This document shows, one piece after another, positions 1 through 7,689 of a stretch of 64,000 bases of DNA. This DNA is from G020354945 sp964570585 (GTDB lineage: Bacteria > Omnitrophota > Gorgyraeia > JABMRG01 > JAFGKX01): assembly GCA_964570585.1 (NCBI GenBank), contig CAZMYR010000004.1, positions 15,961 through 79,960 of the forward strand, given 5' to 3'. A model generated the notes under the pieces. The model did not search any database and was not told where the DNA came from. It saw nothing but the letters and a program-made list of their open reading frames with translations. The translations under genes and the position numbers were made by a program. Each line of letters opens with the position of its first letter. Within the stretch, counting starts at the first letter, position 1.

Positions 1-1209
1 GATGGTGCTAAAAAAGAGAAACTATACATAGGAACAAAAGGAGGGTTATTTGTAAGTAATGATAGAGGGAAACATTGGAAATCTATAGGATATTTTAAAA
101 ATAAAGAAGTAAATGACATAGCGCTTTTAGAAAGAGATATTTTTATAGCTGCAAATGGCGGAATCTATAAGGGCGGCGAATTATCCAAGAGCTGGAGCAG
201 GACTTTTGCAATAACTACTGGAAGAACAGCTGGAGCAGAAAACGGTGACAGTGAAAATAATTATAATGAAAATGAAGCATCCGAAAATAGGATAAATTGT
301 TTAATAACAAACAAAGACGCAAAAACAGTATATGCTGGAACAAATAAAGGAATAATTATCTCGAGCGACAAAGGGAAAAACTGGCAGAAGTTGGATGATA
401 GCAATCTTGTTGGCAGATATATTGAGGACATATTAATACAAGGGCCTAATGTCATCGCGGCTACTAAAAAGGGTGTATTTTTACCGGATAAATCAGCGGT
501 TTCATATCATGCTAAAAAATTATCATTTGATAAAAATAGCAAATCCATTTACGCAGCTACTACCAATGGTTTATATAGATATATTTTTGAAAACAAAAAA
601 AGGCAAAATGTTAACAACAAAAACGATTATGTCGATTTTGTAAAAAGACAGATTGAGAATGAGCCTGGCATCCAGCAGATACAGAAAGCTGCTATTGAGT
701 ATGCAGAAGTAAGCCCGGATAAGATTAAATGGATGAGACGCGCTGCAGAAGAGAAAGCCTGGATGCCAAAGTTATCGGTGGGATTTGATTATGATGAAGA
801 TAACAATATATACGCCATCAAAAACGGTAACTCATATATTTTTGATATCGGGCCTGATGATAAAGGATGGGGTTGGGATGTTTCTTTAAGCTGGGATTTA
901 GGAGAATTAATCTGGAACGATGACCAGACCAACATAGATGTGCGCTCTAAATTAATGGTGCAGCTGCGAGATGACATCTTGACAAATGTAACCACTTTGT
1001 ATTTTGAAAGAAGAAGACTGCAACTGGATGTAGTAAATGGAAAATATAAAGGAAAAGCGCAACACGTAACTATGTTGCGTCTTCAAGAGCTTACAGCGAG
1101 AATCGATGCGCTTACAGGTGGGTTTTTATCAAGAAATGACGAGAGAAAAATTGGGACAGGCACAATTTTTGGAGGATTTTATGATAAAGCGTCAAAAAAG
1201 CAGATCTAA
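1..1209 (+). CDS. Beta-propeller (BNR/Ycf48-like) protein, 5'-truncated by window edge
   Basis: The frame is open from base 1, so the N-terminus lies outside the window; about 402 codons are visible. Repeated blade-like segments carry Asp-box motifs of the S-x-D-x-G-x-x-W type (SNDRGKHW near codon 19-26, SSDKGKNW near codon 121-128) with recurring GTxxG(L/I) strands, as in BNR or Ycf48-like propellers. After about codon 200 the protein changes to charged helices (IQKAAIEYAEVSPDKIKWMR) followed by an amphipathic stretch and a helical tail. That C-terminal half I cannot assign. An envelope or secreted role is likely for propellers of this kind but no signal peptide can be seen here. The last 29 bases overlap the next small gene. 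Confidence 0.7.
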   Translation, partial: DGAKKEKLYIGTKGGLFVSNDRGKHWKSIGYFKNKEVNDIALLERDIFIAANGGIYKGGELSKSWSRTFAITTGRTAGAENGDSENNYNENEASENRINCLITNKDAKTVYAGTNKGIIISSDKGKNWQKLDDSNLVGRYIEDILIQGPNVIAATKKGVFLPDKSAVSYHAKKLSFDKNSKSIYAATTNGLYRYIFENKKRQNVNNKNDYVDFVKRQIENEPGIQQIQKAAIEYAEVSPDKIKWMRRAAEEKAWMPKLSVGFDYDEDNNIYAIKNGNSYIFDIGPDDKGWGWDVSLSWDLGELIWNDDQTNIDVRSKLMVQLRDDILTNVTTLYFERRRLQLDVVNGKYKGKAQHVTMLRLQELTARIDALTGGFLSRNDERKIGTGTIFGGFYDKASKKQI

Positions 1210-1375
1210 GTTCACGACAGAATATTATTTAGAAACCATCATCCTTAAGCTGGATAAAATTGAGGCGGAATTAGAAACGGTAAAGTCGGTTGTATTTGGA
1301 TACGGTAAACAAACCAGCCTTTTAAACGACAGAATAGAGAACATAGAAGATAGAAAAAAATTAGGTTGCCTGTAA
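1181..1375 (+). CDS. Small coiled-coil protein, 64 aa, unknown function
   Basis: ATG at 1181 is preceded by a clean GGAGG at 1171-1175 (5-base spacer), which decides this start over upstream starts in the same frame. The product is highly charged with heptad-like spacing (KLDKIEAELETVKS, LLNDRIENIED), so a short dimeric coiled coil is likely. It overlaps the preceding gene by 29 bases, suggesting translational coupling. No family recognised. It could be a chance ORF, but the ribosome binding site and composition favour a real gene. Confidence 0.5.
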   Translation: MIKRQKSRSKFTTEYYLETIILKLDKIEAELETVKSVVFGYGKQTSLLNDRIENIEDRKKLGCL

Positions 1376-1432
1376 ACGCGCGCGCAAAAAAATTACCCCC
1401 CTTGACTATTCTTGTGGGGGCTACGAACAGTA

Positions 1433-1461
1433 TTACGTAATCTGATGATATGTGGTATAAT
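1433..1461 (+). promoter_or_regulatory. Extended -10 promoter upstream of structured RNA
   Basis: TATAAT at 1456-1461 is preceded by TG one base upstream (TGGTATAAT), an ideal extended -10. The -35 at 1433-1438 (TTACGT) is weak, as is normal for extended -10 promoters. Transcription should start near 1468, with no coding region before the terminator at 1637. Confidence 0.5.
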
Positions 1462-1467
1462 CTATTC

Positions 1468-1673
1468 AAATCTATCGCATAAGAATTGGAATCCTAGGGA
1501 GCAAGAAAAATCTGCTAAAGCCCCTGCTACGGAAAAGGGCAGATTTTTCTTGATTTTGCTCCCTTTGGTGGTAGAATAGGATATGCAATTAGATGGTCCC
1601 GCGTTTGAAGGGGGAACCCGGACCCTAAAAAAGGAAAACCTTCACCACAGACGGTGAAGGTTTTTGTATTTTT
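1468..1673 (+). ncRNA. Putative structured non-coding RNA (or TnpB leader)
   Basis: Between an extended -10 promoter and an intrinsic terminator lies about 170 nt without a credible ORF but with strong secondary structure. A long hairpin spans 1497-1563: GGGAGC (1497-1502) pairs with GCTCCC (1558-1563) and, inside a bulge, AAGAAAAATCTGC pairs with GCAGATTTTTCTT (to about 1551). A second hairpin pairs GGTCC (1595-1599) with GGACC (1620-1624). I could not match it to tmRNA, SRP RNA, RNase P or a common riboswitch. It may be a small RNA, a leader regulating tnpB, or the left end of the insertion element. Confidence 0.4.
1637..1673 (+). terminator. Intrinsic terminator just before tnpB
   Basis: Perfect 10-bp stem AACCTTCACC (1637-1646) / GGTGAAGGTT (1653-1662), 6-base loop, followed by a T-rich tract to 1673. 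The ATG of tnpB follows immediately, leaving no room for a ribosome binding site, so tnpB would be expressed only by readthrough or leaderlessly. Confidence 0.75.
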
Positions 1674-2867
1674 ATGAATCCAATTACCCTTGCTCACAAA
1701 ATTCGGCTTAGTCCCACATATAAGCAGGCCAAATATTTTCAGCAGGCCTGCGGTATTGCGCGGTTTACGTGGAACTGGGCATTGGCTGAATGGAAGAGGC
1801 AGTATGAAGCTGGTAAAAAACCCACAGCTCTGAGTTTAAAAAAGCAGTTTAATGCAATTAAGCCTATTGAATTTCCCTGGATGTATAAGGTTACAAAATA
1901 TGCCAGCCAGCAGCCTTTTATTTTTTTACAAAAGGCGTTTAAAGGTTTTTTCGATAAAAAGGCAAAATATCCTCAATTCAAAAAGAAAGGAATACATGAT
2001 AGTTTTTATATAGGCAATGACCATATCAAAATAGAAGCCAGCTCTGTTCATATCCCAAAATTAGGATGGGTAAAGATAGAAGAGCCCTTACGGTTTAAAG
2101 GCAAGGTAATCTCAGCTACTGTTTCTCATGTTGCTGACAAATGGTTTATCAGCCTTAATGTAGAATTAGACCAAGCACCGCAAACTTGCGAGAGCCAAAC
2201 AAGCATAGGTGTTGATTTAGGCATAAGAAGGCTGGCAACCTTGTCTAATGGGGAAAGATTTGAAGGACCTAAGCCACTGAAGAAACAATTGGGCAAGCTT
2301 AAACGTTTACAGCGGCAATTGTCGCGTAAACAGAAAGGCTCGAATAACCGCAATAAGGCCCGGATGAAAGTAGCAAGGTTGCATTACCGAATCAGTTGCA
2401 TCCGCCAGGATACACTGCATAAGCTTACCTCATACTTAAGTATCAATTTTGCTGCTATTGCCATTGAAGATTTGAATGTTAAAGGTATGCTCTCTAACCA
2501 TCTGCTAGCCCGTAGTATTGCGGATATGGGGTTTTATGAGTTTCGGCGACAGTTAGAATACAAGGCGCAGATGCGTGGCAATTATATTAAGATTGTTGAC
2601 CGCTGGTTTCCATCATCTAAACAGTGTTCTCGCTGCAAGGTTATTAATGATTCCTTAACATTGAATGATCGGATTTTCAAATGTAACAATTGTGGTTTAG
2701 AGATAGATCGTGAGCTCAATGCAGCGATTAATCTCGAGAGTACGGTGAGTTCCACCGGATTTCAAGCCTGTGGAGAGAAAGGCGCTGGCTCAAAGCGTAA
2801 AGTTTTGAGTGAAACCGGTCTCAATGAAGCAGGAACTAAGCCGTGTACAGATTTGTACACATTTTAG
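1674..2867 (+). CDS. tnpB: RNA-guided endonuclease TnpB (IS200/IS605-type, IS1341-like)
   Basis: The 397-residue protein has the full TnpB layout: N-terminal helix-turn-helix/WED region, then a RuvC-like nuclease with catalytic Asp181 (GVDLG), Glu265 (AIEDLN) and Asp345 (EIDRELNAAI), and between the last two a zinc finger of the form CSRC-x15-CNNC. All catalytic residues are present, so the nuclease should be active. No tnpA is nearby, so the element cannot transpose unaided. TnpB uses an RNA (omegaRNA) made from the 3' end of its own gene to cut DNA beside a short motif, favouring element retention. The stop is followed directly by an in-frame coding remnant, consistent with insertion into a gene. 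Confidence 0.93.
   Translation: MNPITLAHKIRLSPTYKQAKYFQQACGIARFTWNWALAEWKRQYEAGKKPTALSLKKQFNAIKPIEFPWMYKVTKYASQQPFIFLQKAFKGFFDKKAKYPQFKKKGIHDSFYIGNDHIKIEASSVHIPKLGWVKIEEPLRFKGKVISATVSHVADKWFISLNVELDQAPQTCESQTSIGVDLGIRRLATLSNGERFEGPKPLKKQLGKLKRLQRQLSRKQKGSNNRNKARMKVARLHYRISCIRQDTLHKLTSYLSINFAAIAIEDLNVKGMLSNHLLARSIADMGFYEFRRQLEYKAQMRGNYIKIVDRWFPSSKQCSRCKVINDSLTLNDRIFKCNNCGLEIDRELNAAINLESTVSSTGFQACGEKGAGSKRKVLSETGLNEAGTKPCTDLYTF
2740..2867 (+). ncRNA. Probable omegaRNA / right end of the TnpB element
   Basis: The 3' part of tnpB is GC-richer and structured, ending in a perfect 7-bp stem-loop GTGTACA-GATT-TGTACAC at 2843-2860, just before the stop. In known TnpB elements the guide RNA scaffold overlaps the 3' end of tnpB and its guide begins immediately past the right end. 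By analogy the guide would start near 2866-2868. Limits are inferred, not measured. Confidence 0.4.
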
Positions 2868-2975
2868 AGAACGGCATTAAAGACAGTTCACAGAACAGGT
2901 ATAGGCGTATATGATGTTGGAACGTTCTTTGTCCCTGAAAAGAAACCACCCATAGAACCGGAGACACTATTTTAA
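2868..2975 (+). pseudogene. 3' remnant of a gene interrupted by the TnpB element
   Basis: Directly after the tnpB stop and in the same frame, 35 sense codons run to a TAA at 2973-2975. The tail reads ...HRTGIGVYDVGTFFVPEKKP and then IEPETLF, which looks like a genuine protein C-terminus, and is followed by a strong terminator as expected for a gene end. There is no start codon or ribosome binding site. I cannot identify the parent protein, and no matching N-terminal half is evident on the left side of tnpB. Confidence 0.4.
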
Positions 2976-3007
2976 GTAAACAATCAGTGATTTATATGGA
3001 TAAAAAG

Positions 3008-3037
3008 GAGGGTTTTTTAACCCTCTTTTTTATTTTT
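3008..3037 (+). terminator. Intrinsic terminator
   Basis: GAGGGTT (3008-3014) pairs with AACCCTC (3019-3025) around a 4-base loop and is followed by TTTTTTTATTTTT. It separates the tnpB region from the fatty-acid operon. Confidence 0.85.
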
Positions 3038-3041
3038 AGGC

Positions 3042-3070
3042 TTGACATAATGCTGTTACTATTGTAGTAT
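3042..3070 (+). promoter_or_regulatory. Sigma-70 type promoter of fab operon
   Basis: TTGACA at 3042-3047, 17-bp spacer, TAGTAT at 3065-3070 (an overlapping TATACT lies at 3068-3073). Start of transcription would be about 20 bases before fabG. Confidence 0.65.
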
Positions 3071-3097
3071 ACTGGCGAAAATTCAAAGGATGTAATT

Positions 3098-3838
3098 ATG
3101 CAGTTAAAAGAAAAGACAGCTATAATAACAGGCGCAGCTCAGGGAATAGGTAAGGAGATTGCCTTCACCTTAGCCAGGGAAGGCGCCAATTTAGCTATCT
3201 GCGACGTAAATAAAGAGGGTATAACCGAAACCCAAAAAGAGATAGAATCTGCCGGTGTTAAGGTTTTAGGCTTTGTTGTTGACGTAACAGATGCCAAACA
3301 GGTTGAAGATATGGTCAACAAAGTCCTTGACAACCTCGGCAAAGTTGATATACTTGTCAATAATGCCGGGATAACCAGAGATTCTTTGATAATGAGGATG
3401 AAGGGGGGTGACTGGGACGCTGTTTTAGGGGTCAATTTAAAAGGTGCCTTCAATTGCATAAAGGCAGTTGCAAGGCCGATGGTAAAGGAACATTCAGGCA
3501 AAATAGTCAATATTGCTTCCATAATCGGCATGATGGGTAATCCGGGCCAGGCCAATTATGCAGCAAGTAAAGCAGGCATGATAGGCCTAACTAAAACTGC
3601 GGCCAAAGAATTAGCATCAAGAGGCATTAATGTTAATGCCATTGCCCCGGGTTTTATAAAGACAACTATGACAGATAAGTTGACTGAGGAGCAGAAACAG
3701 AAGATGTTTGGGGCAATTCCGTTAGCCAAATTCGGCGAAACAAAAGATGTGGCAAATTTGGTCCTATTTTTGGTCAGCGAGGCCTCCTCATATATAACCG
3801 GGGAAGTAATTAAGATTGACGGTGGAATGGCAATGTAA
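3098..3838 (+). CDS. fabG: 3-oxoacyl-[acyl-carrier-protein] reductase FabG
   Basis: A 246-residue classical short-chain dehydrogenase that reduces 3-oxoacyl-ACP to 3-hydroxyacyl-ACP with NADPH in the type II fatty-acid cycle. Visible motifs: TGAAQGIG cofactor loop at 11-18, NNAG at 88-91, Asn113, catalytic Ser141, Tyr154 and Lys158 (YAASK). Length and motifs are exactly those of FabG, and acpP and fabF follow in the same order as in many bacterial fab operons. An AAAGGA sequence lies upstream of the ATG and a promoter at 3042. Other SDR enzymes share the fold, but the context makes FabG secure. Confidence 0.95.
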   Translation: MQLKEKTAIITGAAQGIGKEIAFTLAREGANLAICDVNKEGITETQKEIESAGVKVLGFVVDVTDAKQVEDMVNKVLDNLGKVDILVNNAGITRDSLIMRMKGGDWDAVLGVNLKGAFNCIKAVARPMVKEHSGKIVNIASIIGMMGNPGQANYAASKAGMIGLTKTAAKELASRGINVNAIAPGFIKTTMTDKLTEEQKQKMFGAIPLAKFGETKDVANLVLFLVSEASSYITGEVIKIDGGMAM

Positions 3839-3900
3839 ATGAGTCCAGACACCTTACGGTGTCGGGACGAATTTATCCCGAGCGAAGCGAGGGATCTAAA
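3839..3900 (+). repeat. REP-like palindromic intergenic sequence
   Basis: Two small palindromes, GACACC-TTAC-GGTGTC (3848-3863) and CGGGA-n8-TCCCG (3863-3880), are followed by CGAGCGAAGCGAGGGATC. The last motif is a common dispersed intergenic repeat in draft genomes of several candidate phyla. It lies between fabG and acpP without a terminator T-tract, so it more likely affects mRNA processing than stops transcription. Confidence 0.5.
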
Positions 3901-3912
3901 AGGAGGGAAAGA

Positions 3913-4161
3913 ATGGCAACAGGAGATAAAATAAAGTCAATTATTGCAGAACAATTGGGAGTAAAACCAGAAGAGGTAACCCCAGAAGCGTCATTTATTG
4001 ACGACCTTGGCGCAGACTCATTAGACACGGTCGAGCTGGTAATGGCATTAGAGGAAGAATTCGGAATAGAGATACCGGATGAAGATGCCGAGAAGATGAC
4101 CAAGGTGGCTGACGCCATTAAATACATAGAAGAAAAAGTAACAGCTAAAGGTTCAAGTTAA
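3913..4161 (+). CDS. acpP: Acyl carrier protein
   Basis: The 82-residue acidic four-helix carrier that holds growing acyl chains. Ser36 in the DSL motif (DDLGADSLDTVEL) is the phosphopantetheine attachment site. The start at 3913 is chosen because AGGAGG lies at 3901-3906; an in-frame ATG at 3859 would add residues encoded by the intergenic repeat and should be ignored. Position between fabG and fabF is typical. Confidence 0.97.
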   Translation: MATGDKIKSIIAEQLGVKPEEVTPEASFIDDLGADSLDTVELVMALEEEFGIEIPDEDAEKMTKVADAIKYIEEKVTAKGSS

Positions 4162-4192
4162 TTTCACCCACCCAATTTCCCACCAATATATA

Positions 4193-5431
4193 ATGGAAAA
4201 AAGAAGAATAGTCATTACAGGCATAGGAGTTGTTACACCTGTAGGCATCGGTAAGCGGACATTCTGGGAAGCTATTTGTCAGGGTAAAAATGGTATCCAT
4301 AAAATAAGCTCCTTTGATGCAACAGGTTTTGCATCTCAGATAGCCGGTGAAGTGAGAGATTTCGACCCAGCCAAATTCTTATCAGCCAAAGACATAAAAA
4401 GGACAGATAGATTTGTCCAGTTTGCCATGGTAGCCTCAAGGTATGCTGTCGAAGATTCAAATCTTAACCTCGATTCTGTAGATAGGGACCGCTTCGGTGT
4501 GTTGGTAGGCTCCGGCATTGGTGGCATGCTTACCATAGAGAGAGAGCACAAGGTTTTGTTAGGAAAAGGGCCTTCTCGGATGTCACCTTTTTTTATACCA
4601 ATGCTTATAGTAAATATGGCATCGGCTAAAGTTTCAATAGATTTAGGATTAACAGGCCCTAACACTGCTGTTGCAACTGCATGTGCTACCGGAACACATG
4701 CTATAGGTGACGCTTTTAAGATAATACAACGTAATGATGCTGACTTTATGCTTTGTGGAGGCGCAGAGGCTGCAATTGCACCGTTAGCTCTCGGTGGATT
4801 TTGTGCTGCTCGTTCTCTTTCGAGAAGAAATGATGAACCGGAGAAGGCCTCAAGGCCGTTTGACAAAGAAAGAGACGGCTTTATAATGAGTGAAGGTGCA
4901 GGTGTAGTTATTTTAGAAGAATACGAACGTGCCAGAGCCAGAGGCGCGCATATGTATGCGGAGATAATAGGCTATGCAATGAGCGGCGATGCATATCATA
5001 TGACTGCACCTGACCCTGAAGCAAGGGGAGCGATTTTATGCATGAAAAACTGCTTAGAAGACGCAGGCTTAAAACCACAACAAGTTGATTATATTAATGC
5101 CCATGGCACATCTACTCCACTTAATGATAAGGTAGAAACTAAGGCTATCAAGGATATTTTTGGCAAGCACGTTTATAAATTGGCTGTGAGTTCCACAAAG
5201 TCTATGATAGGCCATATGTTAGGAGCAGCAGGCGGAGTAGAGTGCGCTGCTACCGCTTTGGCTATCGATAACGGAATTTTACCGCCTACCACAAATTACG
5301 AAGTTCCAGACCCCGAATGCGACCTTGATTATGTCCCAAATAAGGCAAGAAAAGCTAATATTAATGTAGCCTTATCTAATAGCTTGGGTTTCGGCGGACA
5401 TAACTGCACTATAGCATTAAGGAAGATATAA
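4193..5431 (+). CDS. fabF: 3-oxoacyl-[acyl-carrier-protein] synthase II (FabF)
   Basis: 412 residues, the normal FabF length. It condenses malonyl-ACP with acyl-ACP to elongate fatty acids. Active-site Cys164 sits in ATACATGTHAIGDA, the two histidines are in NAHGTSTPLND (about residue 304) and IGHMLGAAG (about 341), giving the Cys-His-His triad. The C-terminal GFGGHN glycine loop is present. It is 31 bases after acpP and probably in the same transcript; no strong ribosome binding site precedes the ATG. Confidence 0.96.
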   Translation: MEKRRIVITGIGVVTPVGIGKRTFWEAICQGKNGIHKISSFDATGFASQIAGEVRDFDPAKFLSAKDIKRTDRFVQFAMVASRYAVEDSNLNLDSVDRDRFGVLVGSGIGGMLTIEREHKVLLGKGPSRMSPFFIPMLIVNMASAKVSIDLGLTGPNTAVATACATGTHAIGDAFKIIQRNDADFMLCGGAEAAIAPLALGGFCAARSLSRRNDEPEKASRPFDKERDGFIMSEGAGVVILEEYERARARGAHMYAEIIGYAMSGDAYHMTAPDPEARGAILCMKNCLEDAGLKPQQVDYINAHGTSTPLNDKVETKAIKDIFGKHVYKLAVSSTKSMIGHMLGAAGGVECAATALAIDNGILPPTTNYEVPDPECDLDYVPNKARKANINVALSNSLGFGGHNCTIALRKI

Positions 5432-5448
5432 CTGGAGATAAAACACTA

Positions 5449-5566
5449 AACCCTAAACTCTAAATCCTAAACAAACCCAAAATTCAAAACTCAAAATTCA
5501 AAACTGCTCATTTTGGGTTTAGAAAATTTGGGTTTTGAGTTTGTTTAGAGTTTCGGATTTAGGGTT
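5449..5566. repeat. Large imperfect inverted repeat with telomere-like CCCTAAA words
   Basis: The left arm starts AACCCTAAACTCTAAATCC at 5449 and the right arm ends GGATTTAGGGTT at 5566, with internal AAACTCAAAATTCAAAA / TTTGGGTTTTGAG pairing. Nearly the whole fabF-acd spacer can fold into one long imperfect hairpin. The composition (short CTAAA / AATTC words repeated) is unlike coding DNA and resembles low-complexity dispersed repeats. Confidence 0.6.
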
Positions 5567-5588
5567 TTTTATATTTGGAGGTAAAACA

Positions 5589-6743
5589 ATGGATTATTTA
5601 CTTACAGAAGAACAGGTGATGATACGAGATTTGGCCCGCCAGATTGCCGAGGAGAAGATTGCTCCTGTTGCAGCCCAATATGACGAAAGCGGTGAATTTC
5701 CATGGGATATAATAAAGGTAATTGCTGAAAGCGACCTCTTTGGCATTTTTGTGGAAGAAAAATATGGTGGGACCGGCGGCGGAGTAACGGAATTATGTTT
5801 AGCAACCGAAGAGTTTTCCAAGGCCTGCGGCGGTATCGCTGTTTGCTATGCAGCCAGCGCATTAGGGGCATATCCTATTATGTTATATGGCAGCGAGGAG
5901 CAAAAACAGAAATATCTGTCTGATATAGCCAGAGGTAAAAAATTGACAGCATATGCAATAACAGAGGCAGGAGCAGGGAGCGATGCAGGTGCAATCACCA
6001 CTGCTGCTAAAAAAGACGGCGATTACTATATTTTAAATGGCACCAAACAGTGGACTACAAATGGCGGTGAAGCTGAGATTTATACCGTATTTGCAGTTAC
6101 TGATAAGACCAAGGGTTCTCGAGGAGCCAGCGCATTCATAGTTGAGAAAGGCACCCCTGGTTTTGAATTTGGCAAGAAAGAAAATAAGATGGGCATTAGA
6201 GGCTCTACAACGAGAGAACTCATATTTAATGATTGCAAAATTCCCAAGGAGAACCTTTTAGCCAGGGAAGGATTCGGATTTATAATAGCAATGAAGACAT
6301 TTGATAAGTCCCGCCCCGGAATCGGAGCACAGGGAGTGGGCATTGCTCAAGGGGCATTGGACCACGCAGTAAAATATGCTAAAGAAAGAGTGCAATTTGG
6401 CAAGCCAATTTCGAGTTTTCAAGGGATACAATTTATGCTGGCTGATATGGCTACCCAGGTTGAGGCTGCCAGGGCATTGGTCTATTTTGCCGCTAAATAT
6501 ATTGACTCCGGGGCGAAAGATATATCCAAAATTTCAGCGCAGGCAAAACTCTTTGCATCCGATGTATGCATGAAGGTTACTACAGACGCTGTGCAGGTCT
6601 TTGGCGGATATGGTTATATGAAGGACTATCCGGTTGAAAAATATATGCGTGATGCAAAGATAACCCAGATTTACGAAGGCACAAACCAGATCCAACGAGG
6701 CATCATCGCCTCCGAACTCATAAAGGAATCCCTCAAGAAATAA
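5589..6743 (+). CDS. Acyl-CoA dehydrogenase (short/medium-chain, flavoprotein)
   Basis: 384 residues from ATG 5589, which has GGAGG at 5577-5581; an upstream in-frame start at 5535 lies in the inverted repeat and is rejected. FAD-dependent oxidation of acyl-CoA to enoyl-CoA (or the reverse, when paired with bifurcating Etf). Motifs: AYAITEAGAGSDAGA (FAD loop), RVQFGKPISSFQGIQF, FGGYGYMKDYPVEKYMRDAKI, and catalytic Glu in QIYEGTNQIQR near the C-terminus. Followed by etfB and a ferredoxin-etfA, as in butyryl-CoA or caffeyl-CoA dehydrogenase/Etf complexes. The exact acyl substrate cannot be told from sequence. Confidence 0.93.
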   Translation: MDYLLTEEQVMIRDLARQIAEEKIAPVAAQYDESGEFPWDIIKVIAESDLFGIFVEEKYGGTGGGVTELCLATEEFSKACGGIAVCYAASALGAYPIMLYGSEEQKQKYLSDIARGKKLTAYAITEAGAGSDAGAITTAAKKDGDYYILNGTKQWTTNGGEAEIYTVFAVTDKTKGSRGASAFIVEKGTPGFEFGKKENKMGIRGSTTRELIFNDCKIPKENLLAREGFGFIIAMKTFDKSRPGIGAQGVGIAQGALDHAVKYAKERVQFGKPISSFQGIQFMLADMATQVEAARALVYFAAKYIDSGAKDISKISAQAKLFASDVCMKVTTDAVQVFGGYGYMKDYPVEKYMRDAKITQIYEGTNQIQRGIIASELIKESLKK

Positions 6744-6748
6744 ATTCA

Positions 6749-6884
6749 TAAGAACCACCGGGTGGGAAATCAATCGGCCACCTGCCCTAAAATCGTTCGG
6801 CCAAGTGTCCCCCATTCAAAAGGGACAGGTGGCCGAATAAATCTGGGACAGGTGGCCGAACAAAATCCCACCCGGTGGTTCTTA
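6749..6884. repeat. Nested inverted repeat, possible miniature mobile element
   Basis: A perfect 19-bp inverted repeat frames the segment: TAAGAACCACCGGGTGGGA at 6749-6767 and its exact reverse complement at 6866-6884. Inside, GGGACAGGTGGCCGAA occurs twice directly (6822-6837, 6845-6860) and twice inverted in degenerate form (6774-6787, 6796-6811). It fills the whole gap between the acyl-CoA dehydrogenase and etfB. The structure resembles a MITE or REP cluster. Confidence 0.75.
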
Positions 6885-6897
6885 AACGTGAGTTTCC

Positions 6898-7689
6898 ATG
6901 AATATCATCGTTTGCATAAAGCAGGTTCCAGATACAACCGATATAAAGATTGACCCTGCCACCAATACCCTTATCCGCGAGGGAGTGGAGTCTATTATAA
7001 ATCCGTTTGATATGTACGCAATAGAAGAAGCGATTCGAACAAAGGAGAAACTCGGCGGTAAGGTAACAGTCGTATCTATGGGGCCTCCACAGGTTGATAC
7101 GGCCCTTCGCGAAGCAATATCACTGGGCTGCGATGAGGCAGTATTGCTTACAGATAAGGCCTTTGCGGGAAGCGATACATTAGCAACAAGTTATACCCTG
7201 GCCGTGGCAATAAAAAAGATCGGCTCGTATGATGCAATCTTCTGTGGCAAACAGGCTGCAGATGGCGATACCGCTCAAGTAGGGCCCGGGATATCTGCCC
7301 ATTTAGATATACCTCAGGTTACGTATGTTAAAAAGATAGAACAGATACAGAATGGTTTTGCCAGAGTGGAGCGTATGACCGAAGAAGGATATGAGGTTAT
7401 AGAAACACCCCTGCCGGTTCTTTTTACAGTTGTTAAAGAGATAAACGAACCTCGCCTGCCTTCATTGAGAGGTAAGATAGCTGCGAAAAAGGCAAAAATT
7501 ACTACATGGAATGCCAAAGATTTAGGGGTAGATGAGAAACATATAGGCCTTAACGGTTCCCCCACTCAAGTGATTAAGATTTTTACCCCTCCGACGCGAG
7601 CAGCAGGAGAGATATTTCATGGTGACACAGAAGAAGTTGTTTTAAAATTAGTTGAGCGCCTCAAGGATGAGTTGAAGCCTAAGTTTTAA
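6898..7689 (+). CDS. etfB: Electron transfer flavoprotein beta subunit (EtfB/FixA family)
   Basis: 263 residues, normal EtfB length. It begins with the family sequence MNIIVCIKQVPDT and has NPFDMYAIEEAIR and the nucleotide-binding stretch CGKQAADGDTAQVGP. The DGDTAQVGP form is the version found in Etfs that bind FAD and NAD in the beta subunit (bifurcating group), whereas respiratory EtfB that binds AMP usually differs here. It partners with the ferredoxin-EtfA encoded at 8504. The ORF ends TAATG, overlapping the next gene. Confidence 0.93.
   Translation: MNIIVCIKQVPDTTDIKIDPATNTLIREGVESIINPFDMYAIEEAIRTKEKLGGKVTVVSMGPPQVDTALREAISLGCDEAVLLTDKAFAGSDTLATSYTLAVAIKKIGSYDAIFCGKQAADGDTAQVGPGISAHLDIPQVTYVKKIEQIQNGFARVERMTEEGYEVIETPLPVLFTVVKEINEPRLPSLRGKIAAKKAKITTWNAKDLGVDEKHIGLNGSPTQVIKIFTPPTRAAGEIFHGDTEEVVLKLVERLKDELKPKF

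Noticed and set aside
1468..1640. c-di-GMP, cobalamin, SAM or THF riboswitch, or 6S/SRP RNA
   Set aside because: None of the conserved core sequences of these RNAs could be found.
3859..3912. Upstream start for acpP
   Set aside because: The added residues (RIYPERSEGS...) are translation of a dispersed intergenic repeat; AGGAGG favours 3913.
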